Assembly: GCA_025354865.1 (NCBI GenBank)
Contig: JANXMB010000114.1
Location: 1 to 57,463, forward strand
DNA: 57,463 bases
From: Acetobacteraceae bacterium
Lineage (GTDB): Bacteria; Pseudomonadota; Alphaproteobacteria; Acetobacterales; Acetobacteraceae
Direction of reading: 5' to 3'
In this document: positions 27,361-36,670 of the stretch, piece after piece
Layout of the letters: every line of letters begins with the position of its first letter
Numbering within the stretch: the stretch's first letter is position 1
Made by a program: the position numbers and the translations under genes
Notes under the pieces: model-generated
Database searches by the model: none
What the model saw: the letters and a program-made list of their open reading frames with translations, nothing else
Told to the model about the DNA's origin: nothing

Positions 27361-28773
27361 TTGAACGACGAAACCGAGCGCAGAAATACGTCCGCCAATG
27401 CCCAATGGGGCGGCCGGTTCGCGGCCGGCCCCTCGGCGATCATGCAGGAGATCAACGCCTCCATTGGGTTCGATCGGAAACTTTGGCGGCAGGACATTCG
27501 CGGCTCCCTCGCGCATGCGGCGATGCTGGCGCATATCGGGCTGATCTCGGCCGAAGACAAGGCCGCGATCCAATCCGGCCTGGAAGGCATCGCGGCGGAG
27601 ATCGAAGCCGGGCGTTTCCCGTTCGACGCCGACCTCGAAGACATTCACATGAATATCGAGGCGCGGCTGACCGAACGCATCGGGGAGGCGGGGAAACGGC
27701 TGCACACGGCGCGCAGCCGCAACGACCAGGTGGCGACGGATTTCCGCTTATGGGTGCGCGACGCGATCGACGGCCTTGGGGCGCAGATCGCCGACACCAT
27801 GCGGGCGCTGGCCGAGCGTGCGGCGGCGTACGCGGGCGACGCGATGCCGGGCTTCACCCATTTGCAAACGGCGCAGCCGGTGACGTTCGGGCATCATTTG
27901 CTGGCGTATGTCGAAATGCTGGATCGCGATCGCGGCCGGCTGGTGGATTGTCGCAAGCGCCTGAATGTCTCGCCGCTGGGCTCCGCCGCCTTGGCTGGGA
28001 CCTCCTTCCCGATCGATCGGCACATGACTGCCGCCGCGTTGGGTTTCGACGGCCCGACCGCCAATTCGCTGGACGCTGTGTCGGACCGCGATTTCGCCCT
28101 GGAATTCCTGTCCGCCGCCGCGATCTCGGCCATGCATCTGTCCCGCCTCGCCGAGGAAATCGTGATCTGGTGCAGCGCGCCCTACCGGTTCGTGCGGCTG
28201 TCCGATGCCTTCACCACCGGTTCGTCCATCATGCCGCAGAAGCGCAATCCCGACGCGGCCGAGCTGGTGCGAGCCAAAACCGGGCGGATCAACGGGGCAC
28301 TGGTCGCGCTGCTGACGGTGATGAAAGGGCTGCCATTGGCCTATGCCAAGGACATGCAGGAAGACAAGGAACCGGTGTTCGATGCGGCCGAGGCCTGGGC
28401 GCTGTCGCTGGCGGCCATCGCCGGCATGGTGCGCGACATGACCCCGGTGCTGGAGCGGATGCGTGCGCTGGCGGGATCGGGCTTCTCCACCGCCACCGAT
28501 TTGGCCGATTGGTTGGTGCGGGTCTTGAAACTACCGTTCCGGGAAGCCCATCATATCACCGGACGGCTGGTGGCGATGGCGGAGCAGAAGGGGGTCGATT
28601 TGGCCGATTTGTCGCTGGCGGAAATGCGGCAGGTGCACGAGGGCATCGCCGACGACGTGTTCAACGTGCTGACGGTCGAGGCCTCGGTCGCCTCCCGAAC
28701 CAGTTTCGGCGGCACCGCCCCCATCAACGTCGCTCGGGAAGCCGCACGTTGGCTCGCGGTGTTGCCGGCATGA
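27361..28773 (+). CDS. argH: argininosuccinate lyase
   Basis: 470 residues of the fumarase/aspartase superfamily. The family N-terminus [16 protein letters not shown] is followed by the signature [15 protein letters not shown] (serine base loop) and [14 protein letters not shown]. It cleaves argininosuccinate to arginine and fumarate, the last step of arginine biosynthesis. The start is a TTG because no ATG or GTG lies in frame before the conserved region, and GGAAG is well placed. It overlaps the next small lipoprotein gene as ATGA. Confidence 0.95.
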   Translation: MNDETERRNTSANAQWGGRFAAGPSAIMQEINASIGFDRKLWRQDIRGSLAHAAMLAHIGLISAEDKAAIQSGLEGIAAEIEAGRFPFDADLEDIHMNIEARLTERIGEAGKRLHTARSRNDQVATDFRLWVRDAIDGLGAQIADTMRALAERAAAYAGDAMPGFTHLQTAQPVTFGHHLLAYVEMLDRDRGRLVDCRKRLNVSPLGSAALAGTSFPIDRHMTAAALGFDGPTANSLDAVSDRDFALEFLSAAAISAMHLSRLAEEIVIWCSAPYRFVRLSDAFTTGSSIMPQKRNPDAAELVRAKTGRINGALVALLTVMKGLPLAYAKDMQEDKEPVFDAAEAWALSLAAIAGMVRDMTPVLERMRALAGSGFSTATDLADWLVRVLKLPFREAHHITGRLVAMAEQKGVDLADLSLAEMRQVHEGIADDVFNVLTVEASVASRTSFGGTAPINVAREAARWLAVLPA

Positions 28774-28892
28774 AGGTGCTAACGCTGTTGCTGGCGGCGC
28801 TGCTGCTGAGCGCCTGTGCCAAGAAGGCGCCACCGAAACCGCCCGGCCCGGACGAGCAGATCGTTTACCCCAAGGCCTATCCGTCCCGATGA
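28770..28892 (+). CDS. small lipoprotein downstream of argH (LptM-like)
   Basis: 40 residues starting in the ATGA overlap with argH. A lipoprotein signal ends in LLLSAC (acylated Cys16), followed by a short Lys/Pro-rich tail [20 protein letters not shown]. Many proteobacteria carry such a tiny lipoprotein in this position; gammaproteobacterial LptM (YifL) assists LptD maturation. Whether this alphaproteobacterial form does the same is unproven. Confidence 0.75.
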   Translation: MKVLTLLLAALLLSACAKKAPPKPPGPDEQIVYPKAYPSR

Positions 28893-29275
28893 CCCAAGAT
28901 CTGACGCTGCTGGCCTGCGCCGTTGTGCTGACCTTCCTGCAGGGGATCGTCGCCGGCATGGGGGCGAACCGGCAGATGGGTCTGCCCACCATGGCCGGCA
29001 ATCGGGAGCGTCTGCCCGAAATCCTCGGCTGGCCCGGACGTGCCGCGCGCGCCCATCGCAACATGCTGGAAAACCTGCCGTTATTCGCGGCGTTGGTGCT
29101 GATCGCGCATGTCGCGGGGCGGACGAACGGGGTGTCCATCCTGGGCGAGCACATCTTCGTATGGTCGCGGCTGGTCTATGCCGTCGTCTACGCGGTCGGG
29201 GTGACGGGCCTGCGGAGCGTCGTGTTCGCGGTGTCGGTGGGCGGCATGGTGCTGGTGTTGCTACAATTGGTCTAA
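28889..29275 (+). CDS. MAPEG family membrane protein
   Basis: 128 residues with four hydrophobic segments and the MAPEG pattern: RAARAHRNMLENLPLFAALVL in the second helix region, then VYAVVYAVGVTGLRSV. MAPEG proteins include microsomal-type glutathione transferases. It starts in an ATGA overlap with the lipoprotein gene and is the end of the argH transcript. It ends 15 bp inside the opposite-strand candidate immunity gene. Confidence 0.85.
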   Translation: MTQDLTLLACAVVLTFLQGIVAGMGANRQMGLPTMAGNRERLPEILGWPGRAARAHRNMLENLPLFAALVLIAHVAGRTNGVSILGEHIFVWSRLVYAVVYAVGVTGLRSVVFAVSVGGMVLVLLQLV

Positions 29276-29527
29276 CGCCAACCCACCCCGCCCGCTGTCG
29301 CGCAGAGTCCGATCGATATGCCGCAGAAATGCCGCGCAGGCCGCGTCCTCATCGGAGTGGGTTTCCAACGGGGATTTTCGGCCGCGCTCGCTATAATAGA
29401 TCGACCAGCCCCCCGGCACAGGTTCGATGCCGATACACTCGCCAGTGCCCAGACCGCCATCCGTCGCGTAGAGCCAGTCAGGGACCGCCGCATTGCGGAT
29501 AAGCGAGATTGTTTCCGCCAGCTTCAT
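29261..29527 (-). CDS. candidate immunity protein for the adjacent TNT-like toxin
   Basis: 88 residues, acidic, with no signal peptide, hence cytoplasmic. The segment GGWSIYYSERGRKSPLET then DEDAACAAFLRHI reads like small immunity proteins of polymorphic toxin systems, in which a short strand pair is followed by an acidic helix. The start codon lies 50 bp inside the end of the toxin gene, so translation is probably coupled. No named family could be assigned with certainty; the role is inferred from position, size and the overlap. Confidence 0.55.
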   Translation of the reverse strand: MKLAETISLIRNAAVPDWLYATDGGLGTGECIGIEPVPGGWSIYYSERGRKSPLETHSDEDAACAAFLRHIDRTLRDSGRGGLALDQL

Positions 29528-30002
29528 AGTTGACCGCCACGATGGATTGATCGGCCACCAGCTTATACGCGGGCTCCGTCGTTTGCACCTGCTTCGCGCC
29601 GCCGGGCTGGGCGAACCACGGCGCGGCCTTGCAGGCCTTCACCGGCAGCGGCTTCAGCACCTTATAGACGCGGTAGTCCATCTGTTTGCAGACATACGGC
29701 ACCGCTCGGGCTTTGAAGGACTGGCCGCGCGGGCTGAAGAACGTCCCGCCCTCCGATCCGAAACGGTCGATCAATGTGCCGACGGCGATCGTCTCGGCGA
29801 CTGGGGCGGCGGCGCAACCGTCGTTCGGCGGCCAGGAGATATTGGCTTTGTCCGCCTCCCAGGCGATCCATTTCGGCACGAGATCCCATCGCAGATTGGC
29901 GGGCCATCCGGCGGGCGGCGCCGCGCGCACCTGCGCCATGGCCGACGATGCCAAAAGGATCGATGTCAACAGGGCGAGGCCAAGGGCCGATAGCCGCTTC
30001 AT
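29478..30002 (-). CDS. secreted TNT-domain protein, probable NAD+ glycohydrolase
   Basis: 174 residues. A cleavable signal peptide (MKRLSALGLALLTSILLASS, AMAQ) precedes a domain that follows the tuberculosis necrotizing toxin pattern: WPPNDG (57-62), GTLIDRFGSEGG with Arg80, FFSPRGQSFKARAVP, YRVYKVLKPLPV, and APWFAQPGG with Gln132 then Gln138. TNT enzymes hydrolyse NAD+. Four cysteines (63, 105, 124, 171) in an exported protein suggest two disulfides, as in fungal TNT-like NADases. The start at 30002 has AAGGA 9 bases upstream. A small overlapping gene downstream is a likely immunity factor. No secretion-system genes or toxin-delivery domains are adjacent. Confidence 0.8.
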   Translation of the reverse strand: MKRLSALGLALLTSILLASSAMAQVRAAPPAGWPANLRWDLVPKWIAWEADKANISWPPNDGCAAAPVAETIAVGTLIDRFGSEGGTFFSPRGQSFKARAVPYVCKQMDYRVYKVLKPLPVKACKAAPWFAQPGGAKQVQTTEPAYKLVADQSIVAVNYEAGGNNLAYPQCGGP

Positions 30003-30127
30003 CGGACGCATTCCTTCTTTTCGATTGCGCGATGGTAACCTTGCCCCGAGCGAAGGGTAAACCCCGGTTGACCGTGTCGGGCAAAACGGGTCCCATCGCG
30101 ACCCGAACGACAATGGGGCAGCGGTTC

Positions 30128-31108
30128 ATGAAAATCTGCGTCTACGGCGCTGGCGCCATTGGCGGGCACCTCGCGTCTCGGCTGCATCGCGGCGGGGCCG
30201 ATGTGTCGGTCGTTGCCCGAGGCCCGCATCTGGCCGCCATTCAGACCCGTGGCCTGACGGTGCACGCTGTCGATGGCACCCACACCGCACATCTGCGGGC
30301 GACCGACGATCCGGCCGCATTGGGGCCGCAAGATGCGGTGTTCGTCACCGTCAAAGCCCCCGCCTTGCCGCAAATCGCGGCGGGGATCGCGCCCTTGCTG
30401 GGTCCCCAGACAGCGGTGGTCTTCGTGATGAATGGCATCCCCTGGTGGTATTTTGATCGGCTCCCCGGTCCGCACGCGGGCAAATCGCTGCCCCGGATCG
30501 ATCCTGGCGATGTGTTGCGCACCGCCCTCGGGCCGGGGCGCGCGATCGGCGGCGTGGTTTATTCCGCCAGCGGCGTGCTCGAACCCGGCGTCATCGAGGT
30601 CGAGCAACCGAAAAGCCGCTTCATCCTGGGGGAGCCGGATGGCACCCTGTCCGACCGCGTTCTGGCCCTGACCGATCTGATTTCCAAAGGCGGCGTCAGC
30701 GGGGAACCGGTGGCCGATATCCGCACCGAAATCTGGAATAAACTGATTTCCAACCTCGCCGGCGGCAGCTTGGCCGTGCTGGCGGGCAACGCGCCGCAGA
30801 CGGTCTACACCGAACCGGCGACGAAACAGGCCTCGCTGGCAGCAATGCGGGAGGCAACTCTGGTCGCCCAGGCCCTCGGCGCCAATCCCACGACCAACCA
30901 CGAAGCGCGCATCGCCAGTCAGGCCAGCATGGCGCATAAACCCAGCATATTGCAGGATCTCGAAGCCGGTCGCCCGATGGAAATCGACGGCATGTTCGAC
31001 GCGCCGCTCGCCCTTGCTCGGATGGCCGGCGTGGCGACCCCGACCCTCGACCTGCTGGTGGCACTGTGTAAGCTACGGGCCGAGAGTAGCGGTCTGTACC
31101 AACGATAA
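30128..31108 (+). CDS. 2-dehydropantoate 2-reductase family protein
   Basis: 326 residues. The NADPH motif GAGAIGGHLA is at residues 7-16 and the C-terminal domain has the family segment EIWNKLISNLAGGSL with the catalytic Lys, then GRPMEIDGMFDAPL. Ketopantoate reductase makes pantoate for coenzyme A, but longer paralogues like this one often act on other 2-oxoacids, so panE is not assigned. It is followed 11 bp later by an aldo/keto reductase on the same strand. Confidence 0.85.
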   Translation: MKICVYGAGAIGGHLASRLHRGGADVSVVARGPHLAAIQTRGLTVHAVDGTHTAHLRATDDPAALGPQDAVFVTVKAPALPQIAAGIAPLLGPQTAVVFVMNGIPWWYFDRLPGPHAGKSLPRIDPGDVLRTALGPGRAIGGVVYSASGVLEPGVIEVEQPKSRFILGEPDGTLSDRVLALTDLISKGGVSGEPVADIRTEIWNKLISNLAGGSLAVLAGNAPQTVYTEPATKQASLAAMREATLVAQALGANPTTNHEARIASQASMAHKPSILQDLEAGRPMEIDGMFDAPLALARMAGVATPTLDLLVALCKLRAESSGLYQR

Positions 31109-31119
31109 GGAATAACACC

Positions 31120-32118
31120 ATGGAAATGCGCGATTTCGGTCGGACCGGATTGAAGGTCTCCGTCCTCGGTTTCGGCTGCGGCGCGGTGGGCGGGTTGATG
31201 GTGCGCGGTTCCGCAGCGGACCAGGAGCAGGCGATCAGCAAGGCGCTGGATGCTGGAATCAACTATTTCGACACCGCCGTGCAATACGGCGACGGCCTGT
31301 CGGAAACGCATCTCGGCCGCGCCCTTGGCAAGCTGAAGCCTGCGCATGCCATCGTCGGCACCAAAGTGCGCATTCCCAGCGACGCCTTCGGTCGCATCGC
31401 CGCCGAGGCGACGCAATCCCTCGACGCCAGCCTTGTTCGGCTGGGCATGGACCATGTCGATATCTTCCACCTGCACAATCCCATTTCGATGGCCGGCGGC
31501 GGCGAGAGCCTGAGCGTGCAACAAGTGTTGGAGGAAATCGCCCCGACGTTCGAGGCGTTGCGCGCGGCCGGCAAGATCCGCTTCCTGGGCATTACCGCCG
31601 TCGGTGAGACCGAGGCGCTGCACGCTGTGCTGGATTCCAACCGGTTCCAGAGCGCGCAGGTGAGCTACAATATGCTGAACCCCTCGGCCGCGCAGAAGCT
31701 GCCCGCCGGTTACCCGGCGCAGGATTACGGCAGGCTGTTCGACCATACCGTTGCGGCCGGTGTCGGCGTGGTCGGCATTCGGGTGCTGGCCGGCGGGGCT
31801 TTGACGGGGACGGCCGAACGGCACCCGATCGCCAGCCCGCCGCCGCCGCCGATCGGGTCGGCATTGGACTATGGGACCGACCTGCAACGCGCCCAACGGC
31901 TTATGCCATTGGTGACCGAGGGCTTCGCCGGCTCGCTCGCGGAGGCATCCACCCGGTTCGCGATTTCCCATCCGGCGATGGGTTCGATCCTGGTCGGCAT
32001 GGCGACGGTCGCCGAGTTCGATGCCGGTTTGGCTGCCGTGCGAAAAGGCCCGCTATCGGCGGCGGCCCTGGCGCGGGTGGCGGAATTGTCGGCAGGGTTC
32101 GTCGGCGAAGGCCGTTAG
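31120..32118 (+). CDS. aldo/keto reductase
   Basis: 332 residues, a TIM-barrel aldo/keto reductase. The catalytic residues are visible as Asp51 and Tyr56 (YFDTAVQYGDG) and Lys82 (GTKVRIP), with His in VDIFHLHNP. Sequence MEMRDFGRTGLKVSVLGFGCG at the N-terminus is typical of the large oxidoreductase-like branch (Tas/YajO relatives). The substrate is unknown. AAGG lies 9-12 bases before the ATG. Probably co-transcribed with the ketopantoate reductase-like gene. Confidence 0.88.
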   Translation: MEMRDFGRTGLKVSVLGFGCGAVGGLMVRGSAADQEQAISKALDAGINYFDTAVQYGDGLSETHLGRALGKLKPAHAIVGTKVRIPSDAFGRIAAEATQSLDASLVRLGMDHVDIFHLHNPISMAGGGESLSVQQVLEEIAPTFEALRAAGKIRFLGITAVGETEALHAVLDSNRFQSAQVSYNMLNPSAAQKLPAGYPAQDYGRLFDHTVAAGVGVVGIRVLAGGALTGTAERHPIASPPPPPIGSALDYGTDLQRAQRLMPLVTEGFAGSLAEASTRFAISHPAMGSILVGMATVAEFDAGLAAVRKGPLSAAALARVAELSAGFVGEGR

Positions 32119-32145
32119 CGCGCGGCCCCGCCGACGGCCGGGGCC

Positions 32146-32946
32146 TCAGTTCCCTTTGAACACCGGCTTGCGCTTTTCCAGGAAGGCGTTGACCGCTTCC
32201 CGATGATCCCCGGTCGCATGCGCCAAAGCCTGCATCGCGGCCGACATTTCCAGCAGCGTGTCCAGGCGCACCGACCGCCCTTCGAGCAGCAGCCGCTTGG
32301 CCATCCGCACGGCCTGCGGCGGGTTGACCGCCACCCGTTGTGCCAGCGCCTTCGCGGCGTCCAACAGTTCCGCGTCCGGCACGACACGGGACACCAGCCC
32401 GCAGGCCAAGGCCTCCGCCGCGTTCAGCATGTCGCCGGTGAAGGCCATCTCGCAGGCTTTGGAAAACCCGACGACCCGAGGCAACAACCAGGCCCCGCCG
32501 TCGCCCGGCACGATGCCGACCTTGACGAAGCTCTCGGCGAAACGGGCGCTCTCGGCGGCGACGCGCATGTCGCACATGCAGGCAAGGTCGAGGCCCGCCC
32601 CGATCGCCGGGCCGTTGACGGCGGCAATGATCGGCACGTCCAGCGCTTCGAACGCCAACGGGATGCGCTGGATGCCGAATTTGTAGTAGCGGGTGGTGAG
32701 CTGCGGCTGTTGCTGCCGCACCTCGAAATCGTCGCGCATCTTGCGCAGATCGCCGCCGGAGCTGAACGCGCTGCCGGCGCCGGTCAGAATGGCGACGCGG
32801 ACCGACGTATCGGCGTTCAGCCGTGCCAGGGCATCGACGATGCCATCGACCATATCCATTTCGGAAATGGGATTGCGCATGCCGGGGTCGTTCAGGGTGA
32901 TGGTGACGATTCCGCCGTCCTGCTCATAGAGCACTTTGTCGGTCAT
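32146..32946 (-). CDS. enoyl-CoA hydratase/isomerase family protein
   Basis: 266 residues of the crotonase fold, with oxyanion-hole segments AGSAFSSGGDLRKM (about 56-69) and AVNGPAIGAGLDLACM (109-124), and a C-terminal helical tail ending FLEKRKPVFKGN. It lies downstream of an acyl-CoA dehydrogenase and mmsA on the same strand (gaps 42 and 6 bp), which suggests hydration of an enoyl-CoA such as methacrylyl-CoA; that assignment is context only. Confidence 0.87.
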   Translation of the reverse strand: MTDKVLYEQDGGIVTITLNDPGMRNPISEMDMVDGIVDALARLNADTSVRVAILTGAGSAFSSGGDLRKMRDDFEVRQQQPQLTTRYYKFGIQRIPLAFEALDVPIIAAVNGPAIGAGLDLACMCDMRVAAESARFAESFVKVGIVPGDGGAWLLPRVVGFSKACEMAFTGDMLNAAEALACGLVSRVVPDAELLDAAKALAQRVAVNPPQAVRMAKRLLLEGRSVRLDTLLEMSAAMQALAHATGDHREAVNAFLEKRKPVFKGN

Positions 32947-32988
32947 TTTTGCTGTGTCCTCAGGGATTTAGGGAATTCTATCGGGCGC

Positions 32989-34137
32989 TTACCGTAAGCC
33001 GAGCCCGCGAGCGATGATGCCGCGTAGGATTTCGCGGGTGCCGCCGCGCAGGCTGAACGATGGCGCGTGCATCATCGTATGTGCCAGCACGGCCGAGAAA
33101 TCCCGCGTCGATTTGGCATCCGGCTCCGCATCCACCAATTGGCGGGCGATTTCGGGGATTTCCTGCTCGACCAGCGCACCGAGGTCCTTGACCAAGGCCG
33201 CCTGCAACGCCGGATTGGCGCCGTTTTGCAGCATGCCGGCGACGGATCGGGACAGGCGCCGCAGCACGATAATATGCGATGCCAACCGCCCCAGCGCCAC
33301 CGCCCCCGCATCGCTCGGATTCGCCGCAAGAACCCGAGCCAATTCCACAAGCACCTGAAACGACGACAAAAACCGCTCGGGACCAGAACGCTCGAACGCC
33401 AATTCCGATGTGACCTGGTTCCAGCCGTCGCCTTCGGGACCCAGCAGAGCGGTGTCCGGAAGGAAGGCGTCCTGGAACACGACTTCGTTGAAATGGTGTT
33501 CGCCGGTCATCGCCACGATCGGGCGGACGGTCACGCCCGGGGTGTTGCGCAGGTCCACCAGCATCTGCGACACGCCGCCGTGCCGCTGTTCGGAGGATCC
33601 GGTGCGGCAGAACAGGATCATGTACTGGGATCGGTGGGCGAAGCTGGTCCAGACTTTGGTGCCGTTGACGACGTAGCCGCCTTGGACTTTGGCGGCCTTG
33701 GTTTGGACCGATGCGAGATCGGATCCGATGTTCGGCTCGCTCATACCAATGCAAAAATAGGCTTCGCCGGCGGCGATGCGCGGTAGCAGGGCCAGGCGTT
33801 GTTCCTCGGTGCCGACGCGCAGGATCAGCGGACCGGATTGGCGATCGGCGATCCAATGCAGGGCGACGGGCGCCCCGGCAGCGAGCATTTCCTCCAGCAC
33901 GACGTAGCGTTCCAAAGCGGTCCGCTCCTGCCCGCCGTATTTCTTCGGCCAGGTCATACCGATCCAGCCTTTGGCGCCCATTGCGCGGCTGAAATCCTCA
34001 TCCATGCCGGTCCAGGATTCCGCCCGTTCCACCGGCTTGCGATCGGCGAGCTGGGTGCGGAGGAAGTCGCGAACCTCCGCCCGCAGCGCTTCGGCCTCGG
34101 GCGATGGGGGTGGGGCGGGAAAGGTGAACGCGGACAC
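32989..34137 (-). CDS. acyl-CoA dehydrogenase family protein
   Basis: 382 residues. FAD/substrate contact motifs FCIGMSEPNIGSDLASV and GTKVWTSFAHRSQYM are present, and the helical C-terminal domain ends FSLRGGTREILRGIIARGLGL. The start is a GTG 6 bases after the mmsA stop. Together with mmsA and the enoyl-CoA hydratase it resembles part of valine or branched-chain acyl-CoA breakdown, but hydroxyisobutyryl-CoA hydrolase and the dehydrogenase MmsB are absent from the window. Confidence 0.88.
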   Translation of the reverse strand: MSAFTFPAPPPSPEAEALRAEVRDFLRTQLADRKPVERAESWTGMDEDFSRAMGAKGWIGMTWPKKYGGQERTALERYVVLEEMLAAGAPVALHWIADRQSGPLILRVGTEEQRLALLPRIAAGEAYFCIGMSEPNIGSDLASVQTKAAKVQGGYVVNGTKVWTSFAHRSQYMILFCRTGSSEQRHGGVSQMLVDLRNTPGVTVRPIVAMTGEHHFNEVVFQDAFLPDTALLGPEGDGWNQVTSELAFERSGPERFLSSFQVLVELARVLAANPSDAGAVALGRLASHIIVLRRLSRSVAGMLQNGANPALQAALVKDLGALVEQEIPEIARQLVDAEPDAKSTRDFSAVLAHTMMHAPSFSLRGGTREILRGIIARGLGLR

Positions 34138-34143
34138 CGGCGC

Positions 34144-35640
34144 TTACCGCCCCAGCGTCGGCATGGTGAATTCCGGCCCACGCCGAGCGCCGCCGGTCCA
34201 ACGCTGGGTGATCGCTTTGTAGCGGGTGTAGAACCGCACGCCTTCCATCCCGTAGATGTGGTGATCGCCGAACAGCGACTGCTTCCAGCCGCCGAAGCTG
34301 TGGAACGACATGGGCACGGGGATGGGCACGTTGATGCCGACCATGCCGATCTGAATGGCCTGGGAGAAATCTCGGGCGACCCCGCCGTCGTTGGTGAACA
34401 AAGCGACGCCATTGCCGTATTGGTGGTTGTTGATCATGCGGGTGGCGGTCGCGACGTCGGGCGCGCGCACCACCGACAGCACCGGGCCGAAGATTTCGTC
34501 CTGGTAGATGCGCATGTCGGTGGTGACATTGTCGAACAGGCAGCCGCCGAGAAAGAAGCCATTTTCATAGCCTTGCAGCGTCAGGCCACGCCCGTCGACC
34601 ACCAGATCGGCGCCTTCTTTCACCCCGAGATCGACATACCCCCGCACCTTCGCCAAGTGCTCGGCGGTGACCAGAGGACCCATTTCGGCTTCGGGATCGA
34701 CGCCCGGCGCGACCTTTAGCGCACGCACCCGCGGCGCCAGTTTCGCCACCAATTCATCCCCCGCCGATCCGACCGCGACCGCAACGGACACCGCCATGCA
34801 GCGTTCCCCGGCGGCGCCGTAGGCCGAACCCATCAGCGCATCGACGGCATCGTCGATGTCGGCGTCGGGCATCACCACCAGGTGGTTCTTCGCGCCGCAC
34901 AATGCCTGCACCCGCTTTCCGTGCTGCGTGCCGGTGCGGTAGATCTTTTCGCCGATCGCGGTGGAGCCGACAAAGCTGATGGCTGCCACGCCGGGGTGCG
35001 TCAGGATCGATTCGACCGCTTCCCGCCCGCCTTGCACCACGGCGAACACGCCGTCCGGCAGTCCGGCTTCCTTCAGCAGCGCCGCCAGTTTCAGCGCCAC
35101 CGACGGGTCTTTTTCCGACGGCTTCAGAATGAAGCAATTCCCCGTCGCCAGCGCGATCGGGATCATCCACAGCGGCACCATGATGGGGAAATTGAACGGG
35201 GTAATGCCGGCGACCACGCCCAGCGGCTGGCGGATCGACCACGCATCGATGCCGGTTCCCACGGCATCGGTGAATTCGCCGCGCATCAAATGCGGGATGC
35301 CGCAGGCGAATTCCACCACCTCCAGGCCGCGCTGCACTTCGCCGTCGGCATCGGACAGCACTTTGCCGTGTTCGGAGGTCACGATGGCGGACATTTCTCC
35401 CCGGTCGCGATGCAACAATTCCTGCAATTTGAACATGACCCGAGCGCGGCGGAGCGGCGGGGTGGCCGCCCAGGCGGGCCATGCGGCATTGGCGGCGGCG
35501 ACGGCGATATCGACTTCATGTGCGTTGGCCAGGGCGACCCGGCCGGTGACCTCGCCCGAGGCGGGGTCGAACACATCGCCGAACGCGCCGCTGGTGCCGG
35601 CGACAAGCTTGCCACCGATAAAATGTCCGATCTCGCGCAT
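34144..35640 (-). CDS. mmsA: CoA-acylating methylmalonate-semialdehyde dehydrogenase
   Basis: 498 residues, the usual length. The aldehyde dehydrogenase motifs include [44 protein letters not shown] and the catalytic Cys in [12 protein letters not shown], where MMSDHs carry this exact neighbourhood. The enzyme converts methylmalonate or malonate semialdehyde, NAD and CoA to propanoyl- or acetyl-CoA. Start at 35640 ([13 protein letters not shown]) has AAGGA 7 bases upstream; a GTG at 35670 does not. First gene of the mmsA-acd-ech group. Confidence 0.93.
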   Translation of the reverse strand: MREIGHFIGGKLVAGTSGAFGDVFDPASGEVTGRVALANAHEVDIAVAAANAAWPAWAATPPLRRARVMFKLQELLHRDRGEMSAIVTSEHGKVLSDADGEVQRGLEVVEFACGIPHLMRGEFTDAVGTGIDAWSIRQPLGVVAGITPFNFPIMVPLWMIPIALATGNCFILKPSEKDPSVALKLAALLKEAGLPDGVFAVVQGGREAVESILTHPGVAAISFVGSTAIGEKIYRTGTQHGKRVQALCGAKNHLVVMPDADIDDAVDALMGSAYGAAGERCMAVSVAVAVGSAGDELVAKLAPRVRALKVAPGVDPEAEMGPLVTAEHLAKVRGYVDLGVKEGADLVVDGRGLTLQGYENGFFLGGCLFDNVTTDMRIYQDEIFGPVLSVVRAPDVATATRMINNHQYGNGVALFTNDGGVARDFSQAIQIGMVGINVPIPVPMSFHSFGGWKQSLFGDHHIYGMEGVRFYTRYKAITQRWTGGARRGPEFTMPTLGR

Positions 35641-35818
35641 GGTCCGTTCCTTCGCCTTATTTTCCTCCACGGCAATTAGGACAAATTGGCGCGCGCGGCT
35701 AGAGTGGGAGGAACCGAGGTGGGATCGTCGCGGGTCCGAATTGCACGCTCGAACAAGCGGTTAGAGTGCGATCGGTGAACACGCGGCACGCTGGCCACGA
35801 CCGAAGGTTCGGAGTCTC

Positions 35819-36667
35819 ATGCAGCATCGTAGTCTTCGCTACCTTCTGGGCGGCGCCTTCCATCGTATGGCCTATACCGAATGGGGCGATCCCGACGCTC
35901 CCCCGGTTCTCTGCGTGCATGGGGTGACCCGGAATGGTCGGGATTTCGACGCTTTGGCCGCCAATCTATCGGACCGCTTTCGGGTGATTTGTCCCGATCT
36001 GCCCGGTCGCGGCGGATCGGATTGGTTGCCCGACCCCATGCTCTATCAGGCGCAGCATTACGTGACTGCGCTTGCCCATCTGCTGGCGGCAATCGGGCGG
36101 GATACGATCTGGATCGGCACGTCCCTGGGCGGAATTTGCGGGATGGTGACGGCGGCCACGCCCGGAAATCCCGTGGCCAAGCTGGTGTTGAACGATATCG
36201 GCCCGTTCATCCCGGCCGAGGCCCTGGCCCGCATCCGTACTTATATGTTGGCCTCCAGCGAATCGCAGCGCACCCAATTTTTCGCCGATCAGGACGCGGT
36301 CGAACGGTATTTGCGGTTGGTGCATGCCCAGTTCGGACCGTTGACCGATGCGCAATGGGCGCACCTTGCGCGGCATTCCACCCGGGTCCTGCCCGACGGA
36401 CGATTGGCGCTGCATTACGATCCCGCCATCGTCGAACCGCTGCGCGATCACCAGCCGGTCGCGGTGGACCTTTGGCCGTTATGGGCGCGCATCCAGGTGC
36501 CGATCATGGCGATTGCCGGCGCTAACAGCGATCTGCTGTTGCCGGAAACGCTCGCGCGGATGGCGGCCTCGGGGGCGCACACTCTGGTCGTGCCCGATAC
36601 CGGCCACGCCCCGGCGCTGATGGACGACGCACAGATCGCCGCCGTGCGCGCCTTCCTGCTGGGCTGA
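35819..36667 (+). CDS. alpha/beta hydrolase
   Basis: 282 residues of the alpha/beta hydrolase fold. The oxyanion motif HGVTRNG, nucleophile elbow GTSLGG (Ser about 102) and the catalytic His in PDTGHAPALMD are visible. The cap region (120-200) is helical. Substrate unknown; esterase, haloalkane-type or lactone hydrolase are all possible. First of three plus-strand genes, hydrolase-DUF3445-SDR, spaced by 3 bp and an ATGA overlap. Confidence 0.87.
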   Translation: MQHRSLRYLLGGAFHRMAYTEWGDPDAPPVLCVHGVTRNGRDFDALAANLSDRFRVICPDLPGRGGSDWLPDPMLYQAQHYVTALAHLLAAIGRDTIWIGTSLGGICGMVTAATPGNPVAKLVLNDIGPFIPAEALARIRTYMLASSESQRTQFFADQDAVERYLRLVHAQFGPLTDAQWAHLARHSTRVLPDGRLALHYDPAIVEPLRDHQPVAVDLWPLWARIQVPIMAIAGANSDLLLPETLARMAASGAHTLVVPDTGHAPALMDDAQIAAVRAFLLG

Positions 36668-36670
36668 CCG

